From Pseudomonas kuykendallii (GTDB taxonomy: Bacteria; Pseudomonadota; Gammaproteobacteria; Pseudomonadales; Pseudomonadaceae): DNA of 64,000 nucleotides. The notes beneath the pieces were generated by a model. That model was given only the letters and a program-made list of their open reading frames with translations. It had not been told where the DNA came from and searched no databases. The stretch lies in NCBI RefSeq assembly GCF_900106975.1, contig NZ_FNNU01000001.1:494260-558259 (forward strand), given 5' to 3'. This document shows, one piece after another, positions 54,096 through 63,873 of this stretch; the first letter of the stretch is position 1; the number at the start of each line of letters is the position of its first letter. A program made the translations under genes and the position numbers.

Positions 54096-55759
54096 GACGG
54101 CTGCTGCGGGTTGGCCTGGCGCGGACCGCCCGAGAGCAGCTGGACGAGATGCTGCAGCGCCAGCGGCCGGCTGATCAGGTAGCCCTGCACCTGGTCGCAG
54201 CCGAAGCGCGCCAGCAGCGCCAGTTGCTCGGCGCTTTCCACCCCCTCGGCGACCACGTCCAGACCGAGGTTGTGCGCCAGATCGATCATCGCCCGCACCA
54301 GCCGATAGCTTTCCGCCTTGTCATTCATGCCGCCGACGAAACTCTTGTCGATCTTCAGCAACGCGATCGGCAACCGGTCGAGGTGAACGAAGGAGGAAAA
54401 CCCGGTACCGAAGTCATCCAGGGAGAAGCGCACGCCGAGCTTGCGCAGTGCCTGCATGGTCTGGCGCACCTGGTCGCTGCGGCGCATCACCGCCGTCTCG
54501 GTGAGCTCGAACTCCAGCCAGCGCGCGTCCACCTGGTTTTCCTCGATCAGCCGGCTCAGGGTCGGCAGCAACTGGCTGTCCTGGAACTGGCGGAACGACA
54601 GGTTGACCGCCATGTGCAGCGCCGGCAGCCCCTTCGCACGCAGGTCCTGCATGTCGCGCAGCGCGCGGGAGATCACCCAGTAGCCGAGCGGCACGATCAG
54701 GCCGCTCTCCTCGGCCAGTGGAACGAACTCGCTCGGCGCCAGCAGCCCCCGGCGCGGATGCTGCCAGCGCACCAGCGCCTCGACGCCGAGGAAGCGCCCG
54801 GATTGCAGGCACAGCCGCGGCTGGTAATGCAGCACCAGCTCGTCGCGGCGCAGCGCCCGGCGCAGCTCGCCTTCCAGCCGGGCGCGGGTACGGGCACTGT
54901 GGTTGATGCGCTCGTCGTAGAGATGGAAGGTGCAGCCCTGGGCGTTCTTGGCCTGCTGCATGGCGATGTGGGCGTGCCACATCAGCGGGTCGATCGCGCC
55001 GCCATTGGCGTGCGCCAGGCCCAGGCTGCAGCCGATCAACAGGCTTTCGCCCTCCAGCCAGTAAGGCTCTTCCAGGGCCTCGACGACCCGCGCGGCGAGC
55101 CGCTCGGCGCGGCGGAAGTCGTTGGAGGTATCGATCAGCAGGGCGAATTCGTCGCTACCCAGGCGTGCCAGGCGATCGCTCTCGCCGAGCTGGTCCTTCA
55201 TCCGCGCGACCACTTGCAGGATCAGCCTGTCGCCGGCCTCGTAACCGAGGCTGTCGTTGACCGCGCGAAAGTTGTCCAGGTCCAGGTGCCCGAGGGCGAA
55301 GCCACGGCCCTCCTGCTCGGCCATGCGCGCACTCAGCAGCGCCTGGAAACCCTGGCGGTTGGCGATGCCAGTGAGCGGGTCCAGCTCGCCGAAACGGCGA
55401 CGCAGGCTGCGCTCGGCGACATAACGCAGGCAGCGGCGCAGCGTCGCCGGACTGGTGTCGTCGTACACCAGCCAGTCGCTGACGCTGGGCGGCACGCTTT
55501 CCGGTTCCGCCTCCAGCAGCATCACGATGGGCACCGTGCTGGCGCCGGCCGCAGGCAACTGGTCCGGCGTGCAGAGCAGCAGGCAGTCGTCGTCGAGCAG
55601 TTCCGCCACGCCTTCCCAAGACGGCGCGCTGACCAGTTGCGGCGCATTGTCGAGGGTCGTCAGCCGGTCGCGCAGCAGCCCGACCCAGGACGGATCGTCG
55701 CCAAGAAGAATCAAACGCGAGGGTTGCACTAGCGCGGGCACGCGACCTCCCCAGGCCAT
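54092..55759 (-). CDS. GGDEF/EAL protein, probable c-di-GMP phosphodiesterase (ProE-like)
   Basis: About 555 residues. An N-terminal receiver-like region (LILLGDDPSWVGLLRDRL) appears to lack a clear phospho-aspartate. The GGDEF domain (about 120-280) has its active site changed to GSDEF. The EAL domain (about 300-550) keeps the EAL motif (GVEALVRWQHP) and the metal residues in NLSFRQFQD, FELTETAVM and SLDDFGTGFSS. This fits an active phosphodiesterase with a non-catalytic GGDEF, as in ProE (PA5295) of P. aeruginosa, which also lies just before rep. The start is uncertain: a GTG at 55789 would add ten residues. It overlaps the comM stop by 4 bp tail to tail. Confidence 0.88.
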   Translation of the reverse strand: MAWGGRVPALVQPSRLILLGDDPSWVGLLRDRLTTLDNAPQLVSAPSWEGVAELLDDDCLLLCTPDQLPAAGASTVPIVMLLEAEPESVPPSVSDWLVYDDTSPATLRRCLRYVAERSLRRRFGELDPLTGIANRQGFQALLSARMAEQEGRGFALGHLDLDNFRAVNDSLGYEAGDRLILQVVARMKDQLGESDRLARLGSDEFALLIDTSNDFRRAERLAARVVEALEEPYWLEGESLLIGCSLGLAHANGGAIDPLMWHAHIAMQQAKNAQGCTFHLYDERINHSARTRARLEGELRRALRRDELVLHYQPRLCLQSGRFLGVEALVRWQHPRRGLLAPSEFVPLAEESGLIVPLGYWVISRALRDMQDLRAKGLPALHMAVNLSFRQFQDSQLLPTLSRLIEENQVDARWLEFELTETAVMRRSDQVRQTMQALRKLGVRFSLDDFGTGFSSFVHLDRLPIALLKIDKSFVGGMNDKAESYRLVRAMIDLAHNLGLDVVAEGVESAEQLALLARFGCDQVQGYLISRPLALQHLVQLLSGGPRQANPQQPS

Positions 55760-56065
55760 GACAGTGTTCGCCGGAGCCTCCCTCACCACTACGACGGTGG
55801 CCAGGCTGCGGATCGCGGCCTCGCATCACCGCGCGAGGGGCTCAACCCGTGCTGCCTGGCACTGTTCGGGAGTCGTTTTTCTGGCGGTCTTCCCTGACCC
55901 GGCCGGGCGCGAAATCGTCGACGGCCATTTGACAATTCACCCGTAGCCTACTGGAGCAGGCGAAATAACCAAGCCGTGGCACGCTGCCATCAGCGCAACG
56001 GCGCGAGCCAGCGGCCCAGTGCCTGCTAGAATGCCGCCCCTTCTCCTGAGCGAAACGCGACGACC

Positions 56066-58075
56066 ATGTCCCGACTCAATCCCCGGCAGCAGGAAGCCGT
56101 GAACTACGTCGGCGGCCCACTCCTGGTGCTCGCCGGCGCCGGCTCCGGCAAGACCAGCGTGATCACCCGCAAGATCGCCTACCTGATCCAGAAATGCGGC
56201 ATCCAGGCCCGCCACATCGTCGCCATGACCTTCACCAACAAAGCGGCGCGCGAGATGAAGGAGCGCGTCGGCACGCTGCTGCGCGGCAGCGAGGGCAAGG
56301 GGCTGACGGTCTCGACCTTCCACAATCTGGGCATGAACATCATCCGCAAGGAGTACGCGCACCTGGGCTACAAGCCGGGCTTCTCGATCTTCGACGATGG
56401 CGACATCAAGGCGCTGCTCACCGACATCATGCAGAAGGAATACGCCGGCGATGACGGCGCCGACGAGATCAAGAACCTCATCGACAGCTGGAAGAACGAG
56501 CTGATCCTGCCCGACGAGGCCCTGGCCAACGCGCGCAACCCCAAGGAACAGACCGCCGCCATCGTTTACCTGCACTACCAGCGCACGCTCAAGGCGTACA
56601 ACGCGGTGGACTTCAACGACCTGATCCTGCTGCCGGTGAAGCTGTTCCAGGAGCACAAGGACATCCTGGAAAAGTGGCAGAACCGCATCCGCTACCTGCT
56701 GGTGGACGAGTACCAGGACACCAACTCCAGCCAGTACCTGCTGGTGAAGCTGCTGGTGGGCATGCGCAACCAGATCACCGTGGTCGGCGACGATGACCAG
56801 TCAATCTACGCCTGGCGCGGCGCGCGCCCGGAAAACCTGATGCTGCTGAAAGAGGATTACCCGTCGCTGAAGGTGGTGATGCTGGAGCAGAACTACCGCT
56901 CCACCAGCCGCATCCTCAAGTGCGCCAACACCCTGATCGCCAACAACCCCCATGCCTTCGAGAAACAGCTGTGGAGCGAGATGGGCATGGGCGACGAGAT
57001 CCGCGTGATCCGCACCCGCAACGAAGACGCCGAGTGCGAGCGCGTGGCCCTGGAAATCCTCACCGAGCACCTGCGCACCGAGCGCCCGTACAGCGATTTC
57101 GCCATCCTCTACCGCGGCAACTACCAGGCCAAACTGATGGAGCTGAAGCTGCAGCACCACCAGATTCCCTATCGCCTGTCCGGCGGCACCAGCTTTTTCG
57201 CCCGCCAGGAGGTGAAGGACCTGATGAGTTACTTCCGCCTGCTGGTCAATCCGGACGACGACAACGCCTTCCTCCGGGTGATCAACGTGCCGCGCCGCGA
57301 GATCGGCTCGACCACCCTGGAAAAGCTCGGCAACTACGCCACCGAACGCAAGATCAGCATGTACGCCGCCAGCGACGAGATCGGCCTCGGCGAACACCTC
57401 GACAGCCGCTACACCGAGCGTCTCTCGCGCTTCAAACGCTACATGGACAAGCTCCGCCAGCAGTGCTCGCAGGACGATCCCATCGCCGCGCTGCGCAGCA
57501 TGGTGATGGACATCGACTACGAGCAGTGGCTGCGCCAGAACGCCTCCAGCGACAAGGTTGCCGAGGCGCGCATGGGCAACGTCTGGTTCCTCGTCGATGC
57601 GCTGAAGAACACGCTGGAGAAGGATGAAGACGGCGAGATGACCATCGAGGAGGCCATCGGCAAGCTGGTCCTGCGCGACATGCTCGAGCGCCAGCAGGAA
57701 GAGGAAGAAGGCGCCGAGGGCGTGCAGATGATGACGATCCACGCGTCCAAGGGGCTGGAGTTTCCTTCGGTGTACATCCTCGGCGTGGAGGAGGAAATCC
57801 TTCCGCACCGCTCCAGCATCGAAGCCGACACCATCGAGGAAGAGCGCCGCCTGGCGTACGTCGGCATCACCCGCGCCAAGCGCAACCTGACCATGACCTT
57901 CGCCGCCAAGCGCAAGCAGTACGGCGAGATCATCGAGTGCTCGCCGAGCCGGTTCCTCGACGAATTGCCGCCCGAGGACCTGATCTGGGAAGGCCAGGAA
58001 GACGCGCCGGTGGAAGTGAAGGCCGCGCGGGGCAACGACGCCCTGGCGGCGATGCGCTCGATGCTCAAGCGCTAA
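56066..58075 (+). CDS. rep: ATP-dependent DNA helicase Rep
   Basis: 669 residues of the UvrD/Rep superfamily 1. Motif I is LAGAGSGKTSV (about 23-33), motif II VDEYQDTN, motif III GDDDQSIYAWRGA and motif IV LEQNYRSTSRIL; MTIHASKGLEF and RRLAYVGITRAK complete the set. Rep clears proteins ahead of the replication fork with 3'-5' polarity. The preceding 276-bp region (55790-56065) has no gene; a TAGAAT-like -10 at 56027 is possible. Confidence 0.97.
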   Translation: MSRLNPRQQEAVNYVGGPLLVLAGAGSGKTSVITRKIAYLIQKCGIQARHIVAMTFTNKAAREMKERVGTLLRGSEGKGLTVSTFHNLGMNIIRKEYAHLGYKPGFSIFDDGDIKALLTDIMQKEYAGDDGADEIKNLIDSWKNELILPDEALANARNPKEQTAAIVYLHYQRTLKAYNAVDFNDLILLPVKLFQEHKDILEKWQNRIRYLLVDEYQDTNSSQYLLVKLLVGMRNQITVVGDDDQSIYAWRGARPENLMLLKEDYPSLKVVMLEQNYRSTSRILKCANTLIANNPHAFEKQLWSEMGMGDEIRVIRTRNEDAECERVALEILTEHLRTERPYSDFAILYRGNYQAKLMELKLQHHQIPYRLSGGTSFFARQEVKDLMSYFRLLVNPDDDNAFLRVINVPRREIGSTTLEKLGNYATERKISMYAASDEIGLGEHLDSRYTERLSRFKRYMDKLRQQCSQDDPIAALRSMVMDIDYEQWLRQNASSDKVAEARMGNVWFLVDALKNTLEKDEDGEMTIEEAIGKLVLRDMLERQQEEEEGAEGVQMMTIHASKGLEFPSVYILGVEEEILPHRSSIEADTIEEERRLAYVGITRAKRNLTMTFAAKRKQYGEIIECSPSRFLDELPPEDLIWEGQEDAPVEVKAARGNDALAAMRSMLKR

Positions 58076-58207
58076 CGGTCCATAGATAACGCTGCTTGGC
58101 GCCATCGACAAAAGTGATGAGTAACCACAGCGCGGGTGTGGTCTAGTTGAACCCAAGGTTTCAACGCCGCCACCGCGCGGAGATCGTTATTTTTCGAGGA
58201 GAGCACC

Positions 58208-58741
58208 ATGGCCACTGCAAGCGCCAAGCAGGAACTGAAAACCGTCAACAGCGTCCGCGACGAGGCCGCGAAAGGCCCGGACGCCGGCATCGGCAACGCC
58301 GTCGAGATCGGCAAGGCCCTCACCGTGCTGGTGTCCGACATGTTCGCGCTGTACCTCAAGACCAAGAACTTCCACTGGCACGTCAGCGGGCCGCACTTCC
58401 GCGAGTACCACCTGCTGCTGGACGACCAGGCCGCGCAGATCTTCGCCATCATCGATCCGATCGCCGAACGTGCACGCAAGATCGGCCAGCCGACCCTGCG
58501 CTCGGTGGAGCAGGTGGTCGCCAGCAAGCGCCTGCAGAGCAGCGAAGTGGAGAACCTCAGCGCCGAGCAGATGCTCAGCGAGCTGCACGCCGACAACCAG
58601 GCCCTGGCCGCCTACATGCGCAGCACCCACACGCTGACCAGCGACGCCAACGACGTGGCCACCACCAGCCTGCTGGAAGAGTGGATCGACCAGGCCGAAG
58701 AGCGCGCCTGGTTCCTCGGCGAAACCCTGCGCAACCGCTGA
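58208..58741 (+). CDS. Dps-family ferritin-like DNA-protection protein
   Basis: 177 residues from an ATG with a strong GAGGAG site. The ferroxidase helix FALYLKTKNFHWHVSGPHF, and HLLLDDQAAQIFAIIDPIAER, are the two halves of the inter-subunit iron site. The N-terminal 20 residues are Lys-containing and flexible, as in DNA-binding Dps. It stores iron and consumes peroxide. A strong terminator follows. Confidence 0.93.
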   Translation: MATASAKQELKTVNSVRDEAAKGPDAGIGNAVEIGKALTVLVSDMFALYLKTKNFHWHVSGPHFREYHLLLDDQAAQIFAIIDPIAERARKIGQPTLRSVEQVVASKRLQSSEVENLSAEQMLSELHADNQALAAYMRSTHTLTSDANDVATTSLLEEWIDQAEERAWFLGETLRNR

Positions 58742-58765
58742 TTCCGGCTCGCGCCACGAACGAAC

Positions 58766-58794
58766 GCCCCGCCTTTTCGGCGGGGCTTTTTTTT
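58766..58794 (+). terminator. Intrinsic terminator of dps
   Basis: GCCCCGCC / GGCGGGGC stem with a 5-nt loop and eight T. Confidence 0.93.
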
Positions 58795-58918
58795 GCGCCG
58801 GAACGCCGTTCCGCCTGGCGATCACCGCCGGTCGCGCAACTTTCGCCCTGCGCCGGGCATCGAACCCGGACAGGCGCGCCATCCCGAGCGCCGACCACGC
58901 AGAGGGACCTCGCCCATC

Positions 58919-59482
58919 ATGCAGATCACCCTGGTGCGCCACGGTCGCCCGAACTACTCCGGCGCCGAACGCTGTACGCCCCGCGAAATGAAGACCTGGA
59001 TCGAAGGCTACAACCGCGCGCCGGTGGTGTGCTCCGAAGTGCCGCAATCGCTGATCGACCAGGCGAAACGCACCGAGGTGTTCGCCTGCAGCTCGATCTC
59101 GCGCTGCGTGGAATCGCGCACCCGCATCGCCGGCGGATGCACCGACGAGGTCGACGAGGTGTTCGCCGAAGCGCACCTGCCCTACCCCGACTGGAACGGG
59201 CCGAAGCTGCCGGTGAAGGTCTGGCGGATACTGTTCCGCGGCGCCTGGTTCCTCGGTTTCTCCCGGCACACCGAATCGATCCGGGTGTCGCGCAAGCGCG
59301 CCCGCAAAGCCGCCGACCGTCTCATCGAACTGGCCAGGATCCACGGCAGCGTGATGCTCGTCGGCCACGGCATCATGAACGTGCTGATCTCCGCCGAGCT
59401 GCGCAAGCGCGGCTGGTCCGGCCCGCTCAACCTGATCCTCAAGGATTACTGGCAGCCCTGCACGTACCGCAAGGCACGCTGA
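58919..59482 (+). CDS. Histidine phosphatase-family protein
   Basis: 187 residues. The RHG motif with the phospho-accepting His8 (ITLVRHGRP) and the second histidine in MLVGHGIMN are both present, as is the arginine in SSISRCVESR. No signal peptide; cytosolic. The substrate is unknown. An amphipathic, basic stretch (VKVWRILFRGAWFLGF) in the middle is atypical. It is convergent with copB. Confidence 0.87.
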   Translation: MQITLVRHGRPNYSGAERCTPREMKTWIEGYNRAPVVCSEVPQSLIDQAKRTEVFACSSISRCVESRTRIAGGCTDEVDEVFAEAHLPYPDWNGPKLPVKVWRILFRGAWFLGFSRHTESIRVSRKRARKAADRLIELARIHGSVMLVGHGIMNVLISAELRKRGWSGPLNLILKDYWQPCTYRKAR

Positions 59483-59551
59483 GCGCGGCTGCGGAGACCC
59501 CGGCGACGCCCGATTTCCCGAGGCGCACGACCGGGGTTCAGCCCTTTTCCG

Positions 59552-60397
59552 TCAGAACCAGAAGCGCAGGCCGGCGACCAGGCGCGAGTCGCTGCGCGCC
59601 TCGTCCCGATCCTCCCCGAGCGACGCGGTTTCGCCGAAGCGGCGGGTCCACTCGAGGCCGACATAGGGCGCGAACTGCGGCGTGACCTCGTAGCGCAGGC
59701 GCAAGCCGAAACGACCCTCGGCGAGGCCGCTGCCGATCGCCCTGGCGCGGTCGTCCCTGCCGTAGGCGTCCAGCTCCAGTTGCGGCGCCAACACCAGCTT
59801 CTGGCTCAGTTGCAGCTCGCGCTCGACCTCCAGCCGCGCCGCACTGCGGCCGTTCGGCCCCAGGTAGGCGCTGGCCTGCACCTCGAACCACCAGGGCGTG
59901 GTGCCGGCGATGCCGAAGGCCAGCCATTGCCGGTCGGGATCGCTGCCGAAGTCCTGGCGTACACCCAGGCGGCTGTCCCAGAAGGCCGCGACGGCATGCG
60001 ACCAGAGCAGCTCCGCGCGCCCTTCGCTCTCGCCGCCGACACGCTCACCCTCGCTCTGCAGCCAGAGCTTGTCGGTATCGCCGCCCCACCAGGCGTCCGC
60101 GTCCCAGGCCAGGCCGTGGTCATCGCGCCCGTCCCGGTACTCGAGCCGCTCGAACAGCACCTGATGGGCCAGCGACTCGCCGTGGCGGTGCTGGTCATGA
60201 CTGGCCGGCATCGGCATCGGCGGCGCCTGCTCTTCGCGCGGCAGGATGCGGTTGGCGTCTCCCGCGTCGCCCGTCGGCGCCGGCATGCCGTGGTCCATCA
60301 TCCCCATGCCATGCATGTCGTGCGTCATGCCGGACATTTCCTCGGCCTGCAGCGCCGGAGCGAGCGCCAGCGCGGCGATCATCAGTAAACGCCTCAT
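59552..60397 (-). CDS. copB: Copper resistance outer-membrane protein CopB/PcoB
   Basis: 281 residues. A signal peptide ends at LQAEE (about residue 18). A Met/His-rich segment follows (MSGMTHDMHGMGMMDHGM), able to bind Cu(I)/Cu(II). The rest is a beta-barrel of the CopB superfamily, with repeated short amphipathic strands and a terminal Phe (LRFWF). The ATG overlaps the copA stop by 4 bp. Confidence 0.93.
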   Translation of the reverse strand: MRRLLMIAALALAPALQAEEMSGMTHDMHGMGMMDHGMPAPTGDAGDANRILPREEQAPPMPMPASHDQHRHGESLAHQVLFERLEYRDGRDDHGLAWDADAWWGGDTDKLWLQSEGERVGGESEGRAELLWSHAVAAFWDSRLGVRQDFGSDPDRQWLAFGIAGTTPWWFEVQASAYLGPNGRSAARLEVERELQLSQKLVLAPQLELDAYGRDDRARAIGSGLAEGRFGLRLRYEVTPQFAPYVGLEWTRRFGETASLGEDRDEARSDSRLVAGLRFWF

Positions 60398-62121
60398 GCG
60401 ACCACCACCTTGCGGAACATGCCCGCTTCCATGTGATACAGCAGGTGGCAATGGAACGCCCATTCGCCGGGCGCATCGGCGCTGACCAGCAGCGCTACCT
60501 GCTTGCCCGGCTGGACGTTGACGGTGTGCTTGCGCAGCAGCACGCCGCTCGCCTCGTTCTCCACCTCGAAGAACATCCCGTGCAGGTGGATCGGGTGATT
60601 CATCATGGTGTCGTTGATCAGCCGCAGGCGCAGGCGCTCGCCGTAACGCAGGGGGATCGGCTCGGCCTCGTTGTACTTCAGCCCGTCGAAGCCCCAGACG
60701 AAACGCTGCATGTTGCCGGTCAGGCGCAGCACCAGATCGCGCGCCGGCGGTCGAGGATCGAGTCCACCGCCCAGGCTGCTCAGGTCGGCGTAGGTCAGCA
60801 CGCGACGGCCGTTGCCGCGCAGCCGCGGGCCGGGATCGTCCAGCGCGTCGGACGGATTGGCGACGCGCATGTCGACCTGCGCCGAGGTCGGCAAGGGCGC
60901 GCTGGCGGGCATGGCGGCGTGATCCATCCCGGCCATCGATCCATGATCCATCCCCGCCATTGCCATGTGTTCCATGCCGGCCATGGTTCCCTCGCCGTGG
61001 CCCATGTCGCGCATGTCCAGCCAGACCGGCGGATCGAGGCGCGGCACCGCCGCCTGCATGCCGGCCACCGGCGCCAGGGTCGCGCGGGCGTAGCCGCTGC
61101 GGTCCATGGACTGGCAGAAGATGCTGTAGGCCTGCGCGTCCGGCATGCGCACCAGCACGTCGTAGGTCTCACCGGGGGCGATGCGGAACTCGTCCACCGT
61201 CACCTCGGCGACCGCCTGGCCGTCGGTGGCGACCACCGTCAGCGGCAGGCCGGGAATCCGCACGTCGAAGTAGGTCGAGGTGCCGGCGTTGATGAAGCGC
61301 AGGCGCACCCGCTCGCCGGGTTCGGCGATGGCCGTCCAGTTGGCTGCCGGCGTGGCGCCGTTGACCAGGTAGGTGTAGGTAGCGCCGGACACGTCCTGCA
61401 GGTCGGTGGGGCTCATGCGCATGCGGTTCCACATCGCGCGCCTGTCCCAGGCGGCGGCCAGCCCGAGGTTTTCGACGTCGCGGGCGAACTGCGCCACGCT
61501 GGGCTTGGCGCGGGCGAAGTATTCGCTGTCCGCCTTCAGCCGGCCGAAGATGCGCATCGGGTCCTCGTCGGTCCAGTCGCTGAGCATCAGCGTGTAGTCG
61601 CGCTCCACCGCCAGCGGCTCGCCGTGTTCGGGCTCGACCAGCAGCGCGCCGTACAGCCCGGTCTGCTCCTGAAAGCCGCTGTGGCCGTGATACCAGTAGG
61701 TGCCGGCCTGCAGCACACGGAAGCGGTAGGTGAAGGTTTCCCCCGGCGCGATGCCGGCGAAGCTGATGCCGGGCACGCCGTCCATGTCGGCCGGCAGGAG
61801 GATGCCGTGCCAGTGGATCGAACTGGGTACGGCGAGGCGGTTGGTCACCCGCAGGCTGACCTCCTCGCCCTGGCGCCAGCGCAGGGTCGGCGCCGGCAGC
61901 GAGCCGTTCACCGTGGTGGCGAGCGCCGCGCGGCCGGTGTAGTTGACCGCCTGCTCGGCGATCTCCAGTTCGAAGCGATTACCCGAGAGTTGCCGCGGCG
62001 AAGGCGCGACGGCCTGCGCCAGTGCGCCCTGCGGCCAGCCGCCGGCGAGCGCCAGTGCGCCACCGGCGCCCAGCCCCTGGACGAAACGGCGCCGCGAAAG
62101 CGCCGGAAAGGATGCGTTCAT
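60394..62121 (-). CDS. copA: Copper-resistance multicopper oxidase CopA/PcoA
   Basis: 575 residues. A Tat signal (LSRRRFVQGLGAGGALALAGG) exports the folded enzyme. The copper ligands are complete: HWHG and HGHSG near the N-terminus, and HPIHLHG and HCHLLYHMEAGM at the C-terminus. A Met/His-rich insert near residues 380-405 (GMEHMAMAGMDHGSM) matches CopA. It probably oxidises Cu(I) in the periplasm. First gene of copAB; it is preceded by the small secreted protein at 62212. Confidence 0.95.
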   Translation of the reverse strand: MNASFPALSRRRFVQGLGAGGALALAGGWPQGALAQAVAPSPRQLSGNRFELEIAEQAVNYTGRAALATTVNGSLPAPTLRWRQGEEVSLRVTNRLAVPSSIHWHGILLPADMDGVPGISFAGIAPGETFTYRFRVLQAGTYWYHGHSGFQEQTGLYGALLVEPEHGEPLAVERDYTLMLSDWTDEDPMRIFGRLKADSEYFARAKPSVAQFARDVENLGLAAAWDRRAMWNRMRMSPTDLQDVSGATYTYLVNGATPAANWTAIAEPGERVRLRFINAGTSTYFDVRIPGLPLTVVATDGQAVAEVTVDEFRIAPGETYDVLVRMPDAQAYSIFCQSMDRSGYARATLAPVAGMQAAVPRLDPPVWLDMRDMGHGEGTMAGMEHMAMAGMDHGSMAGMDHAAMPASAPLPTSAQVDMRVANPSDALDDPGPRLRGNGRRVLTYADLSSLGGGLDPRPPARDLVLRLTGNMQRFVWGFDGLKYNEAEPIPLRYGERLRLRLINDTMMNHPIHLHGMFFEVENEASGVLLRKHTVNVQPGKQVALLVSADAPGEWAFHCHLLYHMEAGMFRKVVVA

Positions 62122-62211
62122 CTGTGAAATCCTGATCGGGCGGAACAGGCGCGGTCGCGCAAGGACGACGGCGGCTGTCCGCGAAAGTCGAAAGAGAAGG
62201 AAGACGCGCGA

Positions 62212-62568
62212 TCAGGCGAGGGAGCGCGGCGGGCGCCGCAAGGGGTCGGGAACGATGCTTCGGTAACGCTCGGGATCACCGAGCAGGGGCGCGGCGTGTA
62301 CGGGCGCGGCGCCGGGCTCCATCAGGCTGGAGGCCAACGGCAGGGCGACGCAGGCCAGGCAACAGAGACCGAGGTCGTGGTCCATGCTGGCGGACGAGCT
62401 GTCGCAGGAGGCAGCCATCGCGGCATGCGCCGAGGCCGTCATCAGGCCGCCGTCATGGCTGGTCATCGGCATCTGCGTGCAGTCGATCATCGCCGACGCC
62501 GCCATCCCCCGCCCCGCCGTGGTGGCGAGCAGCAGCAACATGAGCAGGATGTGCAACGGACGATTCAT
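62212..62568 (-). CDS. Small Cys/Met-rich secreted protein upstream of copA
   Basis: 118 residues with a hydrophobic signal peptide (residues about 5-23) and then Cys, Met and His residues. CTQMP and the CCLACVALPLAS segment recall DUF2946-type proteins that accompany copper genes. Same strand as copAB, 90 bp upstream. A periplasmic metal-binding role is inferred from composition and place only. Confidence 0.65.
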   Translation of the reverse strand: MNRPLHILLMLLLLATTAGRGMAASAMIDCTQMPMTSHDGGLMTASAHAAMAASCDSSSASMDHDLGLCCLACVALPLASSLMEPGAAPVHAAPLLGDPERYRSIVPDPLRRPPRSLA

Positions 62569-62684
62569 CGGGGCGATCCGCGTGGGCGTGGTCGGATTCT
62601 AACCGAGCCAAAGGCGAAGAACAGCGGCGCGACACGCCTGCTTGACCCATTGCAAGGTTTCCGCCCGGCGGCCGGTGGAATTGA

Positions 62685-63323
<639 letters not shown>

Positions 63324-63341
63324 CCGGCGCCGACGGCCGAC

Positions 63342-63863
63342 TCAGTGCGGCGGTCGCCACAGCCCCACCAGCCGGCCCTGACTGCCGGCCACCGGATCGG
63401 TCAGTGGCGGTGCGACGCGGGCTATGCGCGCGCGGTGGGCGTCATGGGTCGCCGCGTCGGGGCGCTGCAGGTCGAAGTCGCACTCCGGTGGATAGGCGCC
63501 GACCACCAGGAAATCCTCGCTGGCCTGCAGTCGGCAATGCCCGGTGCCGGCCGGCAGCACCAGCGCGTCGCCGGCGCGCACCTCCACCTCGGTTCCCGAC
63601 TCGCCGCCCAGCAGCAGGCGCGCCCAGCCGCTCGCCACACCCAGCGCCTCGTGGGTGTCGGCGTGGTAATGCTGATAGTCGAACACGCTCGCGCGCCAGC
63701 GCGGCGGCCACAGGTGACTGGCGAACAGCCCCTCGAAGCGCTCGGCCAGCGCGTCCTGACCGAGCGGCAACCGACGGTAGATGAGCACCGGCAACGGGCT
63801 GTTCGGCGTGCGTCCGTCGCTGGCGAAATGCAGGGTCTCCGGTCTCGGCGCGGTGCTTGGCAT
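63342..63863 (-). CDS. Cupin-domain protein (YjlB-like)
   Basis: 173 residues. A cupin core is visible: YQHYHADTHEALGV with the histidines and Glu of motif 1, and GDALVLPAGTGHCRL for motif 2, which could bind a metal. SEDFLVVGAYPP and the N-terminal segment match the YjlB-type cupins of unknown function. It lies 10 bp after the partial gene at the right edge and is probably co-transcribed with it. Confidence 0.85.
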   Translation of the reverse strand: MPSTAPRPETLHFASDGRTPNSPLPVLIYRRLPLGQDALAERFEGLFASHLWPPRWRASVFDYQHYHADTHEALGVASGWARLLLGGESGTEVEVRAGDALVLPAGTGHCRLQASEDFLVVGAYPPECDFDLQRPDAATHDAHRARIARVAPPLTDPVAGSQGRLVGLWRPPH

Positions 63864-63873
63864 CGCTCGGTCC

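Noticed and set aside
60433-62127. A 564-codon plus-strand open frame opposite copA
   Set aside because: The minus strand encodes a complete multicopper oxidase with Tat signal and all copper ligands.
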